This document shows positions 12,683-19,620 of a stretch of DNA of 20,053 bases, piece after piece. The stretch is taken from assembly GCA_002104895.1 (NCBI GenBank), contig MCFG01000642.1, positions 1-20,053 on the forward strand. Direction: 5' to 3'. The stretch is from Anaeromyces robustus. Taxonomy: Eukaryota > Neocallimastigomycota > Neocallimastigomycetes > Neocallimastigales > Neocallimastigaceae. Position 1 is the stretch's first letter. The number at the start of each line of letters is the position of its first letter. Below the pieces are notes generated by a model. The model made no database searches and was not told the DNA's origin. It saw only the letters and a list, made by a program, of their open reading frames with translations. The translations under genes and the position numbers were made by a program.

Positions 12683-13318
12683 ATGTAATAAATAAATAAA
12701 TTAATAAATAAATTATAAAATAAATAAATTATAAAGTAAATAAATTATTAAATAATAATAAATAAATTAATAATAAAAAATTAATAAAAATAAATAAAAA
12801 ATAAATAAATTAATAAATAAAATAAATAATAAATAAATATAATTAAATAAAAAATAAATTTAATTATAAATTAATCAATATTATAAATATAAAAAGTATT
12901 TATTATTAAAAATATTTAAAATCATATTAATTGATACTTAAATTAACCATTTTTTATACGATTTTAATATTCTAATATAAATTTCTTATTTATTTTTAAT
13001 TCTTGAAATTTTATTCTTCTCTTTTAATAACGTATTAGTATATTTAATAATTAACAATTGAAATATGCTGTTAATTATTATTATTAATCATAAATTAGCG
13101 AATAAATTTTTATTTTATTATTATATATTAAAATGTAATTGTGTATACTTAATTTATTTTTTTATTAATAATTTATACTTTAAAGTTTTATTCAAAAATA
13201 TAGTATAAATTATTAATAAAAAAATAAATTAAGATATCAATATCAAAATCATATATATTTTAACAGTATTTTATTTAAAAATGTTTTCGAAATACAAATT
13301 TTCGAAATGCACCACCAT
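12618..13318. mobile_element. MITE-like element with inverted terminal repeats
   Basis: The 26 bp string at 12,623-12,648 starts GGTGCATTTCGAAAAC. It recurs in reverse complement at 13,288-13,313 with a single mismatch (C/T), and the match continues outward as GATGG before a mismatch. The unit is about 700 bp, AT-rich inside, with no coding frame, and it contains a 32 bp perfect inverted repeat (13,148-13,233). The left end carries extra copies of the sub-motif (GTATTTCGTAAAA, GTGCATTTCGG). I did not find a convincing target-site duplication, so a non-autonomous DNA transposon is likely but not proven; a pair of unrelated inverted repeat insertions is the alternative. Confidence 0.55.
13148..13233. 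repeat. Perfect 32 bp inverted repeat, 22 nt loop
   Basis: The arm 13,148-13,179 (begins CTTAATTTATTTTTTT) is exactly complementary to 13,202-13,233 (ends AAATAAATTAAG). No mismatch was seen over 32 positions, much longer than other AT palindromes in the window. Confidence 0.85.
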
Positions 13319-13585
13319 CGCAAAATACAACACTCTAATAAATAATAATAATTAGGTTAGGCATTCTTATTAATACCTTTATAATAAAAAATAAAATAAA
13401 AAGAGTAATTATTTTTTTTAATCATTAAAAAATAAAATAAAACAAAATAAAAAATAAAAAAACATTTTTTTAAAAAAAATTAATAATAAAATAAATAAAT
13501 GAAATAATAAATAAAGAAATAATAAATAATTAATAATTAAATAAATGTTTTTTTATTTTTTTTTAATTTATTCGCCAAATTTTTG

Positions 13586-13920
13586 GTGGCTTTTATATTT
13601 ACGTCATAAAATATCAACACAATTATTATTAACACCATAAATTAAATATATAGCTTTAAAAAAATTGTAGAAATAAGCCACAAAACAATGACACAATTGC
13701 ATATACGCCCCACGTAAATATACGTGACTTAATTTTTACAAATTGCAACTTTATTTATTTAATTAATTATTATTTATTTATTAAATTTTTAATGAAATTA
13801 AGTGGCTTTAAATAAAAAATATTCAAGCCATCTTACGAAATACAAGTTTTCGAAGGGAGAAGTGCATTTCGGAATCGTACATTATTGTATGTGGCTTGAT
13901 GATAAAATATTTATAGCCAC
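13586..13920. repeat. Three convergent GTGGCTT / AAGCCAC foldback units
   Basis: GTGGCTT on the plus strand is followed by its reverse complement three times: 13,586 with 13,681; 13,802 with 13,830 (AAGCCA only); 13,891 with 13,920 (AGCCAC). The second and third are 29-30 bp near-palindromes with A/T centres; the first is 96 bp. A separate perfect hairpin, CACGTA-AATA-TACGTG, lies at 13,711-13,726. Confidence 0.6.
13832..13874 (-). repeat. Third copy of the CGAAATACAAG / GTGCATTTCG motif
   Basis: Positions 13,832-13,854 are the reverse complement of the left MITE end (22 bp exact, core TTCGAAAACTTG). Positions 13,860-13,874 hold a direct copy of AAGTGCATTTCGGAA, as at 12,651-12,665. The block sits between two GTGGCTT palindromes, which suggests a second, partial or nested element. 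Confidence 0.6.
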
Positions 13921-14105
13921 ATTTATCAAAAATAAATAAATAAATAAATATATAAATAACTAAATAAAATCTAAATAATATTTTATTAATAATCTTTTAA
14001 ATAATATTTTGTTAAAAATTGTATTATAAAAAAGGACTTGTTCTGTTATCATTAAATAAATAAAACTATTATAATTATTAAATAAATAATTATTGTAATA
14101 AATAA

Positions 14106-14136
<31 letters not shown>

Positions 14137-14139
14137 ATA
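14106..14139. repeat. (AAAT)n short array
   Basis: About eight AAAT units just beyond the 3' LTR of the minus-strand retroelement. Confidence 0.85.
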
Positions 14140-14407
14140 CATAAATAATTAAATAAAATTAAATATTATTTTATTTGTAATAAATTGTAAAAAATAAGTA
14201 AATTATTTTACACAATTATTTTGATTGACCCAACAGGTCTACACAGAAAGTAAATCAGAAAAGAAAATTGGTTTTATAAGAACTTGTTTTATTAGATTTA
14301 TTAAAAGTAAAAATTTATTTATTTATTAATTAATTTTGTAATATTCTGAATTACTTATAATTAATTAATAAAATCGCGAAGAATTAATCATTAAAAAATT
14401 TTACACC

Positions 14408-14415
14408 TATTTATA
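14408..14415 (-). promoter_or_regulatory. LTR TATA box (TATAAATA)
   Basis: The sense strand reads GTATAAATAGG, a good TATA consensus, about 330 bp into the LTR where the U3/R boundary would be expected. A 10+10 bp perfect inverted repeat (ACTTTTTACG ... CGTAAAAAGT, 14,415-14,450) lies directly upstream and touches it. Confidence 0.55.
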
Positions 14416-14559
14416 CTTTTTACGGAAAAATAGTTTTCTTCGTAAAAAGTTATTTAAAATTTCTAGAAACTTTTGATTAAAATCTTATAGAAAAATTTAG
14501 AAAAATTTAATATAAAAGTTGTCTTAAATTTTTGATTGTATTCTATTAATTTCTACGTA

Positions 14560-14599
14560 AAATACAGAAATAAAAATACAGAAATAAAATACAGAAATT
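14560..14599 (-). repeat. Triple direct repeat in LTR U3
   Basis: Three tandem copies of AAATACAGAAAT (plus strand) spaced about 13-15 bp. Their place upstream of the LTR TATA box suggests enhancer-like repeats; this is inference. Confidence 0.5.
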
Positions 14600-14640
14600 T
14601 ATAATAAAAAAATTTAAAAAATAAAATTTTAATAAAGTTT

Positions 14641-14712
14641 GTAACAAGTGTGAGTCGAACCCAGAGTGTTCGCCCAGATGGTCATAGTGACTAACCACTA
14701 GACCATGGTTAC
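14641..14712 (-). ncRNA. tRNA-like sequence inside the LTR
   Basis: The minus-strand 72 nt block has tRNA hallmarks. TGGTCTAGTGG matches the pol III A box consensus and GGTTCGACTCA matches 10 of 11 B-box positions, with starts 44 nt apart. The ends GTAACCA and TTGTTAC pair at six of seven positions. The 5' half resembles eukaryotic tRNA-Glu/Asp (GGTCTAGTGGTTAG). It is not a sound tRNA: no good anticodon stem forms, and the D region instead folds as an 11 bp hairpin (ATGGTC TAGTG ... CACTA T GACCAT). T-runs that could end pol III transcription follow. It is probably a tRNA-derived domain of the LTR, not a host tRNA gene. Confidence 0.55.
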
Positions 14713-14740
14713 TATTTTATTAATTGTGAGATTCGTTACA

Positions 14741-14752
14741 TGGTCCTCCTTC
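14741..14752 (-). promoter_or_regulatory. Polypurine tract (plus-strand primer site)
   Basis: GAAGGAGGACCA on the sense strand lies immediately before the LTR start TGTAACG. In LTR retroelements this purine-rich RNA resists RNase H and primes second-strand synthesis, so it fixes the U3 boundary. Confidence 0.75.
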
Positions 14753-15050
14753 AGGATTCGGATACCAGACGAATCTTAAAGCTAGGCTAAACTATACTAA
14801 AAATTTTTTTAAATTTTAAACTATACTATATAGGTGTGAAAATAAGATAATTTGATATTAATAAAGATACATGAATATTAATAAGGTTTACATGATATTA
14901 ATAAAAATTTTTTTTTTTTCATGAGAATATTAATAAGTTTTAATTTTATAAGTTTGATATTAATAAAATAATTATTTGACTAAGTAATATTAATAAATTT
15001 TAATTTTATAACTAATATAGGTTTGATATTAATAAGTATTGATAAATTTT

Positions 15051-15087
<37 letters not shown>

Positions 15088-15151
15088 TAAGTAATAAATT
15101 TAGTTTGATATTAATAAAGTATTAGATAAATTCGTTCAGAATCTAAGTTCT
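14753..15151 (-). repeat. 3' UTR with eight ATATTAATAA repeats and a 32 nt T/A tract
   Basis: Between the pol stop and the PPT there is no frame. The plus strand carries eight copies of (G/A)ATATTAATAA near 14,854, 14,874, 14,894, 14,926, 14,956, 14,986, 15,025 and 15,107. Several are followed by TTTTAATTTTATAA, giving a longer decayed unit. A run of 32 T (15,053-15,084) reads as A32 on the sense strand, just after the stop codon. Confidence 0.7.
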
Positions 15152-17456
15152 TTAATTTGTTTTATTGAATTTTTTAAGTAATTCTGGACAATTCAAATTT
15201 GTTTCTGGCTCCCAAGAAGCTTCTGATAAAGGATAACCTTTCCATTTTATTAAGTATTGTATTTTTCCGTAATGCTTTCTTTTGTCCAGAATTTCTTCGA
15301 CTTCATATTCCTCTTCTTCATTCACAATTATTGGTGGTGGGGGTGCTTGCTTCCTTTTGAATTTGTCTTCGAAGTAAGGTTCAAGTTCAGATACATGAAT
15401 AATTGGATGAATTCTAAGGGTTTTTGGTAGTTCAATTTTATAAGAAACTGGGGATACTTTTTCAATAATCCTAAACGGTCCCAATTTTCTTGGTTTAAGC
15501 TTTTTATTTTTGTTTCGAATTATTAATGAACTATTAATCCAAACTTTGTCATTAATTTTATATTCTGGAGCCTTTATACGATGTTTATTCGCAAAAATTT
15601 CTTGTTTTTTAACTGCTTGTTTTAGATTTTCTTTTAATTCCTTGAATAATTCAGACAAATCTTTTGTAAATTGGTCTGCACGCGGAACATCTGAAGTACT
15701 GGGGATTGCTGGAGAAAATCTTGGGTTATATCCATAATTGGCATAGAATGGGGATTCTTTTAAGGATTCTTGTATTGTGTTGTTATAACAAAATTCTGCG
15801 AGATATAAATAGTTGCTCCAATCGGTTCCTTTGAAATTTGAATAGCATCTAAGGTACTGTTCGATAACGGAGTTCACCCTCTCCGTTAGGCCATTAGTCT
15901 GGTGGTGAAATGGTGAAGAGAGTTTCATCGAAATGTTAAGGGAGTTGCAAACTGAAGTCCAAAATTTTGAAGTAAACTGGGCACCTCTGTCAGAAAGGAT
16001 ATCAATTGGAAGACCATGAAGTCGAAAAACAGTGTTCATAAAAGCATTTGCAGTGTCTTCAGCGGAGGGAACATTGGGAAAGGGAATAAAGTGACCCATT
16101 TTTGAAAATCTATCCAAAATAACAAAAATGCAAGTGAAGTTGTTTGAAGAAGGAAGGTCAGTAATGAAGTCCATTGAGAGGGAAGTCCAAGGGCGATCAG
16201 GAATTTCGAGAGGGTTTAAAAATCCGTAAGGTTTATGTCTAAGATCTTTAGCTCGGCAACAAACTTCGCAGGAGCGTACGTATTCTTTTATATCAGTGTT
16301 CATGGAAGGCCACCAGAAATCACGATTGGTTAAAGAGAGAGTTTTCTTGATGCCAAAGTGTCCAGCAGAGGGAGAATCGTGGCAAATATTAAGAACAAGG
16401 GAACGGCAACTAGTTGGCACGTATATTTTACCTTTGAATAGTAAAAAGTTATTTATTAACGAGAAGTCATTTTGTCCAGAAGAATTATTTGAGATAAGTT
16501 TATTATAGGTTTCTTGATAAAATTTATCTTTGGAGTATTCTTTGATAATTTTTTCGTTCAAGGATGAAACTATGGAAGCAACTGCACAAAAGTTTTCGGG
16601 TCTAAGTACCGAAAAAGGAGTGTCAATGGAAGAAAGTTCTTCATCGTTGGTAGCATAGTCAGGTCTACGAAAAAGTGCATCAGCTTTGCCATTAGCGGAA
16701 CCAGCACGATAAACAATTTTGAAGTTAAATTCAGAGAGGAATAAAGCCCAACGTACTAATCTTTGTGACATCTTTTCGGGTTTCTTTTGATATAAAAGAT
16801 TACGGTGGTCAGAAAAAATGGTAAATGGGATCGATGTGCCTTTTAATAAGTGTTTCCAATGTTCCAGAGATTCAACAATAGCTAGAAGTTCTTTGTCGTA
16901 TATCGGGTAGTTCTTTTCTGCAGAGGTAAGAGATCTAGAAAAGAAAGCAACTGGATGAATTTTGTTATCCTTTAAAGAGTTTTGCGAGAGAATAGCCCCG
17001 ATGGCAAAATTGCTGCTATCAGTTTCCACTAAGAAGGGTAGATCACGATTAGGATAAGCATGAACTGGAGCAGAAGAGAACTTGTACTTTATTTCTTCAA
17101 AGGCATCTTGAGTTTTCGAGGTCCAACTGAATTTTATATGTTTCTTTAATAGAGAATTAAGAGGATGAGTGATTGCTGCAAATCCAGGAATAAAGCGTCG
17201 GTAGTAGTTTGCCAAACCCAAGAATGATTGTAATTGTTTAACGTTTGCAGGGATAGGCCATTCTAAAATCGAGGAAACCTTTTTTGGGTCCATGAGAATA
17301 CCATCAGAAGATATTCTGTGACCAAGAAAATCCAAGAAGGGAACACAAAATTCGCATTTTTCAAGTTTTGCGAATAGATGGGCTTTTCTTAATCTGTTAA
17401 GTACTTCAGATAAATGAACAAAGTGAGTGTCTAAGTCAGGAGAGAAGATTATTATG
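15152..17456 (-). CDS. pol: Ty3/gypsy pol C-terminal part: RT end, RNase H, integrase, chromodomain
   Basis: Polyprotein of an LTR retroelement that copies its RNA into DNA and integrates it. The frame is open from the 17,456 junction to TAA at 15,152. Numbering from the TTG codon at 17,335 as residue 1, about 40 more RT residues lie upstream (IIIFSPDLDTHF onward). Domains: RT connection (SFLGLANYYRRF, 37-48); RNase H with D106, E149, D176 and D219; integrase zinc finger H319, H326, C356, C359; integrase core D389, D449, E485 with the canonical D-35-E spacing; GPF motif 619-621; chromodomain about 676-722 (YLIKWKGYPLSEASWEP). All catalytic residues seen are intact and no stop or frameshift interrupts the frame. 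One oddity is ADALFRRP where most relatives have ADALSRRP. The N-terminal RT, including the YLDD motif, is cut off by the element at 17,457, so the copy is dead as it stands. Chromodomains of this class direct integration to marked heterochromatin in related elements. Confidence 0.93.
17452..17456. other. Insertion junction inside the RT active-site motif
   Basis: The minus-strand frame reads ...IIIFSPDL back to base 17,456 and then loses all homology, one codon short of the expected aspartates of the RT motif. TGTAACGAAT, a known LTR start in this window, begins at the next base. TTATG is the likely target-site copy on this side; its partner lies outside the window. Confidence 0.75.
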
Positions 17457-17476
17457 TGTAACGAATACTAGAAATT

Positions 17477-17546
17477 ATAGAGTTGGCTTACTCGTTAAGC
17501 TCTAGAACTCTGCTCAGTATTCCTGGGTTCAATACACAGGAATGCC
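17477..17546 (+). ncRNA. tRNA-like block at the start of the second LTR
   Basis: TGGCTTACTCG (17,484-17,494) fits the pol III A box and folds as a D-arm-like hairpin GCTTA-CTCGT-TAAGC. GGTTCAATACA (17,526-17,536) is a weaker B box, its start 42 nt from the A box start, inside CTGGG-TTCAATA-CACAG, which resembles a T arm with one mismatch. TTTT follows at 17,547. The acceptor ends do not pair, and GAATACT (17,463) with AGTATTC (17,516) gives a competing fold. As in the other LTR, it sits about 27 nt after TGTAACG. Confidence 0.4.
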
Positions 17547-17814
17547 TTTTGTTAAAATTTATATTTTTATTTTTTACTATTTTATTATTTTATTTTTTTA
17601 TTATTATTTTATTATATATTAATATATTATAAAGTGTATTAAATGATAATATTATTTTATTATAAAAAGGTTAATAGACCAATTAGATTTAGAATATAAT
17701 AACTCATGAAAAATGTAATTAAAATATTTTGAAATAATGTTTATAAATATTCAAGAATTTTCTCATTTGAAAATTCGAGTTTTTATTAACAAAGAAATAA
17801 TAAAATAAATAAAA

Positions 17815-17974
17815 TTATTTGATACTAACCTGTTGTTTGTTTGTGTCCAATAATTCTTGTTTATTTTCTAATATTGAGGTGTTTTTAAGTTTATTAAGAA
17901 TTATTATTGTTGGACTTCTGTTCTTTACAATAAAAACTCCTATAAAATTTTTTAAACACCTTAGTATCAAATAA
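17815..17974. repeat. 160 bp foldback (MITE-like)
   Basis: TTATTTGATACTAA at 17,815-17,828 is perfectly inverted at 17,961-17,974, with TGTT continuing the match after two mismatches. A second nested pair lies inside: GTCCAATAATTCTT (17,845-17,858) against 17,896-17,915, with a 6 nt insertion. The whole unit could fold as one long hairpin. It may be a small mobile element inside the LTR element or an RNA structure of it. No coding frame. Confidence 0.65.
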
Positions 17975-18012
17975 TCAAATATAAAATTTTTAAAGACTAC
18001 TTAAGTAAGTCA

Positions 18013-18084
18013 GTAAAAATTTATATTAAAGGAAAAAGGACGCTGAAAAAATAGAAAAGTCCGTATACTAATATAAATTTTTAC
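18013..18084. repeat. Perfect 16 bp inverted repeat, 40 nt loop
   Basis: GTAAAAATTTATATTA at 18,013-18,028 pairs exactly with TAATATAAATTTTTAC at 18,069-18,084. The loop holds a further short GGAC/GTCC pair (18,038-18,041 and 18,059-18,062). Confidence 0.75.
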
Positions 18085-18153
18085 CTTTTGGCGCTTAATA
18101 GTAATAAAAAATTTTATATAATAATTTTTATAAAACAAAATTTTTTTTAATGA

Positions 18154-18446
18154 CAATTTCAATTTCAGTTCAATTTTAATTTCAAATCTCAATTTCAATT
18201 TCTATCACAATTCAATTAAAACTTCAATTTCAGTTCAATTTTAATTTCAAATCTCAATTTCAATTTCAATTTCAATCACGATTCAATTAAAATTTCAATT
18301 TCAATTTAAAATCTCAATTTCAACTTCAATTATAATTCAATTAAAATTTCAATTTCAATTTAAAACCTCAATTTCAATTTCGACTACAATCCAATTAAAA
18401 TTTCAATTACAATTTAAAATTTCAATTCAAACTTCAATTACAAATC

Positions 18447-18450
<4 letters not shown>
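18154..18450 (+). repeat. Higher-order TTTCAA-derived minisatellite, about five copies
   Basis: A unit of roughly 54-71 bp repeats about five times. Each starts TCAATTTCA, passes TTTAA(A)TCTCAATTTCAA and ends (A)ATTCAATTAAAA. The first two copies are nearly identical; later ones decay. The base hexamer is the same as in the pure array that follows, so the array seems to have grown by both hexamer slippage and longer duplications. Confidence 0.7.

Positions 18451-18477
<27 letters not shown>
18451..18477 (+). repeat. Oligo(A) tract, 27 nt
   Basis: Separates the diverged minisatellite from the pure CAATTT array; followed by TTT. Confidence 0.95.
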
Positions 18478-18480
<3 letters not shown>

Positions 18481-18482
<2 letters not shown>

Positions 18483-18606
18483 ATTTCAATTTCAATTTCA
18501 ATTTCAATTTCAATTTCAATTTCAATTTCAATTTCAATTTCAATTTCAATTTCAATTTCAATTTCAATTTCAATTTCAATTTCAATTTCAATTTCAATTT
18601 CAATTT
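18481..18606 (+). repeat. (CAATTT)21 pure hexamer array
   Basis: Twenty-one perfect tandem CAATTT units with no interruption, then decay at 18,607. The purity contrasts with the worn copies to the left, so it looks recent or still length-variable. Confidence 0.95.
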
Positions 18607-18666
18607 ATTCTTAATTTTAAATCCAATTTAAATTTAAATTTTGATTACAAATTCCAATTTAGTATT

Positions 18667-18670
<4 letters not shown>

Positions 18671-18702
<32 letters not shown>

Positions 18703-18707
18703 TTTTT
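18671..18707 (+). repeat. A28 followed by T9
   Basis: Uninterrupted A-run joined directly to a T-run. Confidence 0.95.
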
Positions 18708-19140
18708 CTTATCATCAAATTTAAATTCAATTGCAAATTGAAATTTCAATCTCAAAATTTCAAAATCAATTCTGTCAAAAAAAAAAAAATCTTTTTTTAT
18801 TTAAAACAATACCAAACTAGAAGAGAATAAAACATTACAATTAAAGTAAACTTGACTAAAATATACAAAAAAGGAAAAAAATATGAAAAAAAAAATAAAT
18901 AAATACAAAGAAATTTAAATAAATCCAATAATAAAATTTAAATATATAAGTGAATGAATAAATATTTTTTAAATAAATCAATTAATAAGTGAATAAAAAT
19001 ATAATATTTAAATAAAACACATAATAAAAAATAAACGAATAATTGTAATAAAACAAATAAAAAAAAAAATAATATAAAATATTTTTCTTTTTAATAAAAG
19101 AAAAATAAATATTTTTATATAAATTGTTATAAATTTTCTT
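18708..19140 (+). other. AT-rich leader or LTR segment without visible feature
   Basis: Low-complexity A/T DNA with short AAAT-like runs. No frame, no recognisable site; part of the plus-strand element by position. Confidence 0.6.
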
Positions 19141-19400
19141 TAAATCAGCTTCCTGTGACTTCCTACGCGAGGTAGCTTAATCAACTGCCGATACGTAATA
19201 CTTTTGTTTTCTGGGATATTTGACAACTGAGGTAGCTCATATAATTTTTTTCTTAAGGCTAATTAAGTTAGTCGTTAAAAAAAGAAATTAATAATATCCT
19301 ACCTTTTATTAATTTTTAATTAATATTAACAGTCGAATATCTTAGCGTTTATATAACGGTTATAACAAAAGAGCTAAGGGTTCTATCACCTGAAGTTATT
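19141..19400 (+). other. GC-richer leader island 1
   Basis: Mixed sequence after several hundred A/T-rich bases. It holds two direct GAGGTAGCT copies (19,169 and 19,229), a CTTCCT pair (19,149 and 19,159), and a stem CTTAGC/GCTAAG (19,341-19,346 with 19,373-19,378) whose loop contains a small hairpin CGTT-TATAT-AACG. No long frame. It could be the transcribed R/U5 part of the LTR or the start of the leader; the LTR end may lie here. Confidence 0.45.
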
Positions 19401-19464
19401 TAATAATTTATAAATAATTTGTTATAAAAATATTTAATTTTAATTATTAAAAAGAAAATATTAT

Positions 19465-19470
<6 letters not shown>

Positions 19471-19517
<47 letters not shown>
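19471..19517 (+). repeat. Oligo(A) tract, 47 nt
   Basis: The longest homopolymer in the window, lying between the two structured leader islands and ending in TTTT. Confidence 0.95.
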
Positions 19518-19521
<4 letters not shown>

Positions 19522-19620
19522 CTTTAAGAAAATTTATTGTTGATTTATATAAAAATTTAATATTGATAATTGAAATATCCTTTTCTTATTGATATTGAAT
19601 TTAACAGTTTAAATCAGCAT

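Larger units (their letters stand above)
14226..14740 (-). repeat. 3' LTR of the minus-strand chromovirus
   Basis: The start is well fixed: TGTAACGAAT follows directly on the purine-rich tract GAAGGAGGACCA, the classical PPT/LTR junction. Along the sense strand come a tRNA-like block (14,712-14,641), three tandem copies of ATTTCTGTATTT (about 14,599-14,560), a 10+10 bp inverted repeat, a TATA box (14,415-14,408) and a GC-richer end (GACCTGTTGGGTCA). The far end is a guess because no second LTR of this family lies in the window to compare. Confidence 0.65.
14226..17456 (-). mobile_element. Ty3/gypsy chromovirus, 5'-truncated by insertion
   Basis: Minus-strand LTR retrotransposon. In sense order it holds the end of RT, RNase H, integrase, chromodomain, an AT-rich 3' UTR (14,753-15,151), a polypurine tract (14,741-14,752) and a 3' LTR beginning TGTAACGAAT at 14,740. 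The gag, protease and most of RT are missing because another element starts at 17,457; they may continue beyond the right edge of the window. The outer LTR end is uncertain: GGGTCA at about 14,226 and ATTACA at about 14,336 are both possible. The first gives an LTR of about 515 bp, the second about 405 bp. Confidence 0.85.

Noticed and set aside
13960-14142. Open frame of 60 codons, minus strand
   Set aside because: LFIYLFIY start comes from the AAAT array; the rest is A/T noise.
14641-14712. Genuine host tRNA gene
   Set aside because: No sound anticodon stem, mismatched T stem, and its place at a fixed offset inside an LTR; a tRNA-derived domain fits better.
14641-14740. A complete 100 bp solo element bounded by TGTAAC...GTTACA
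   Set aside because: The inverted TGTAAC ends are real, but the PPT at 14,741-14,752 and the TATA box further on show the LTR is longer; kept only as a possible alternative.
15510-16508. Two plus-strand frames (15,510-15,737 and 16,296-16,508)
   Set aside because: They lie antisense to the integrase region of pol and have no independent features.
18010-18198. Minus-strand frame of 62 codons
   Set aside because: Falls over the 16 bp inverted repeat and the TTTCAA minisatellite; the K/L/E-rich translation comes from repeats.
18154-18606. CRISPR-like array
   Set aside because: Hexamer-based minisatellite without unique spacers of constant length, in eukaryotic retroelement DNA.
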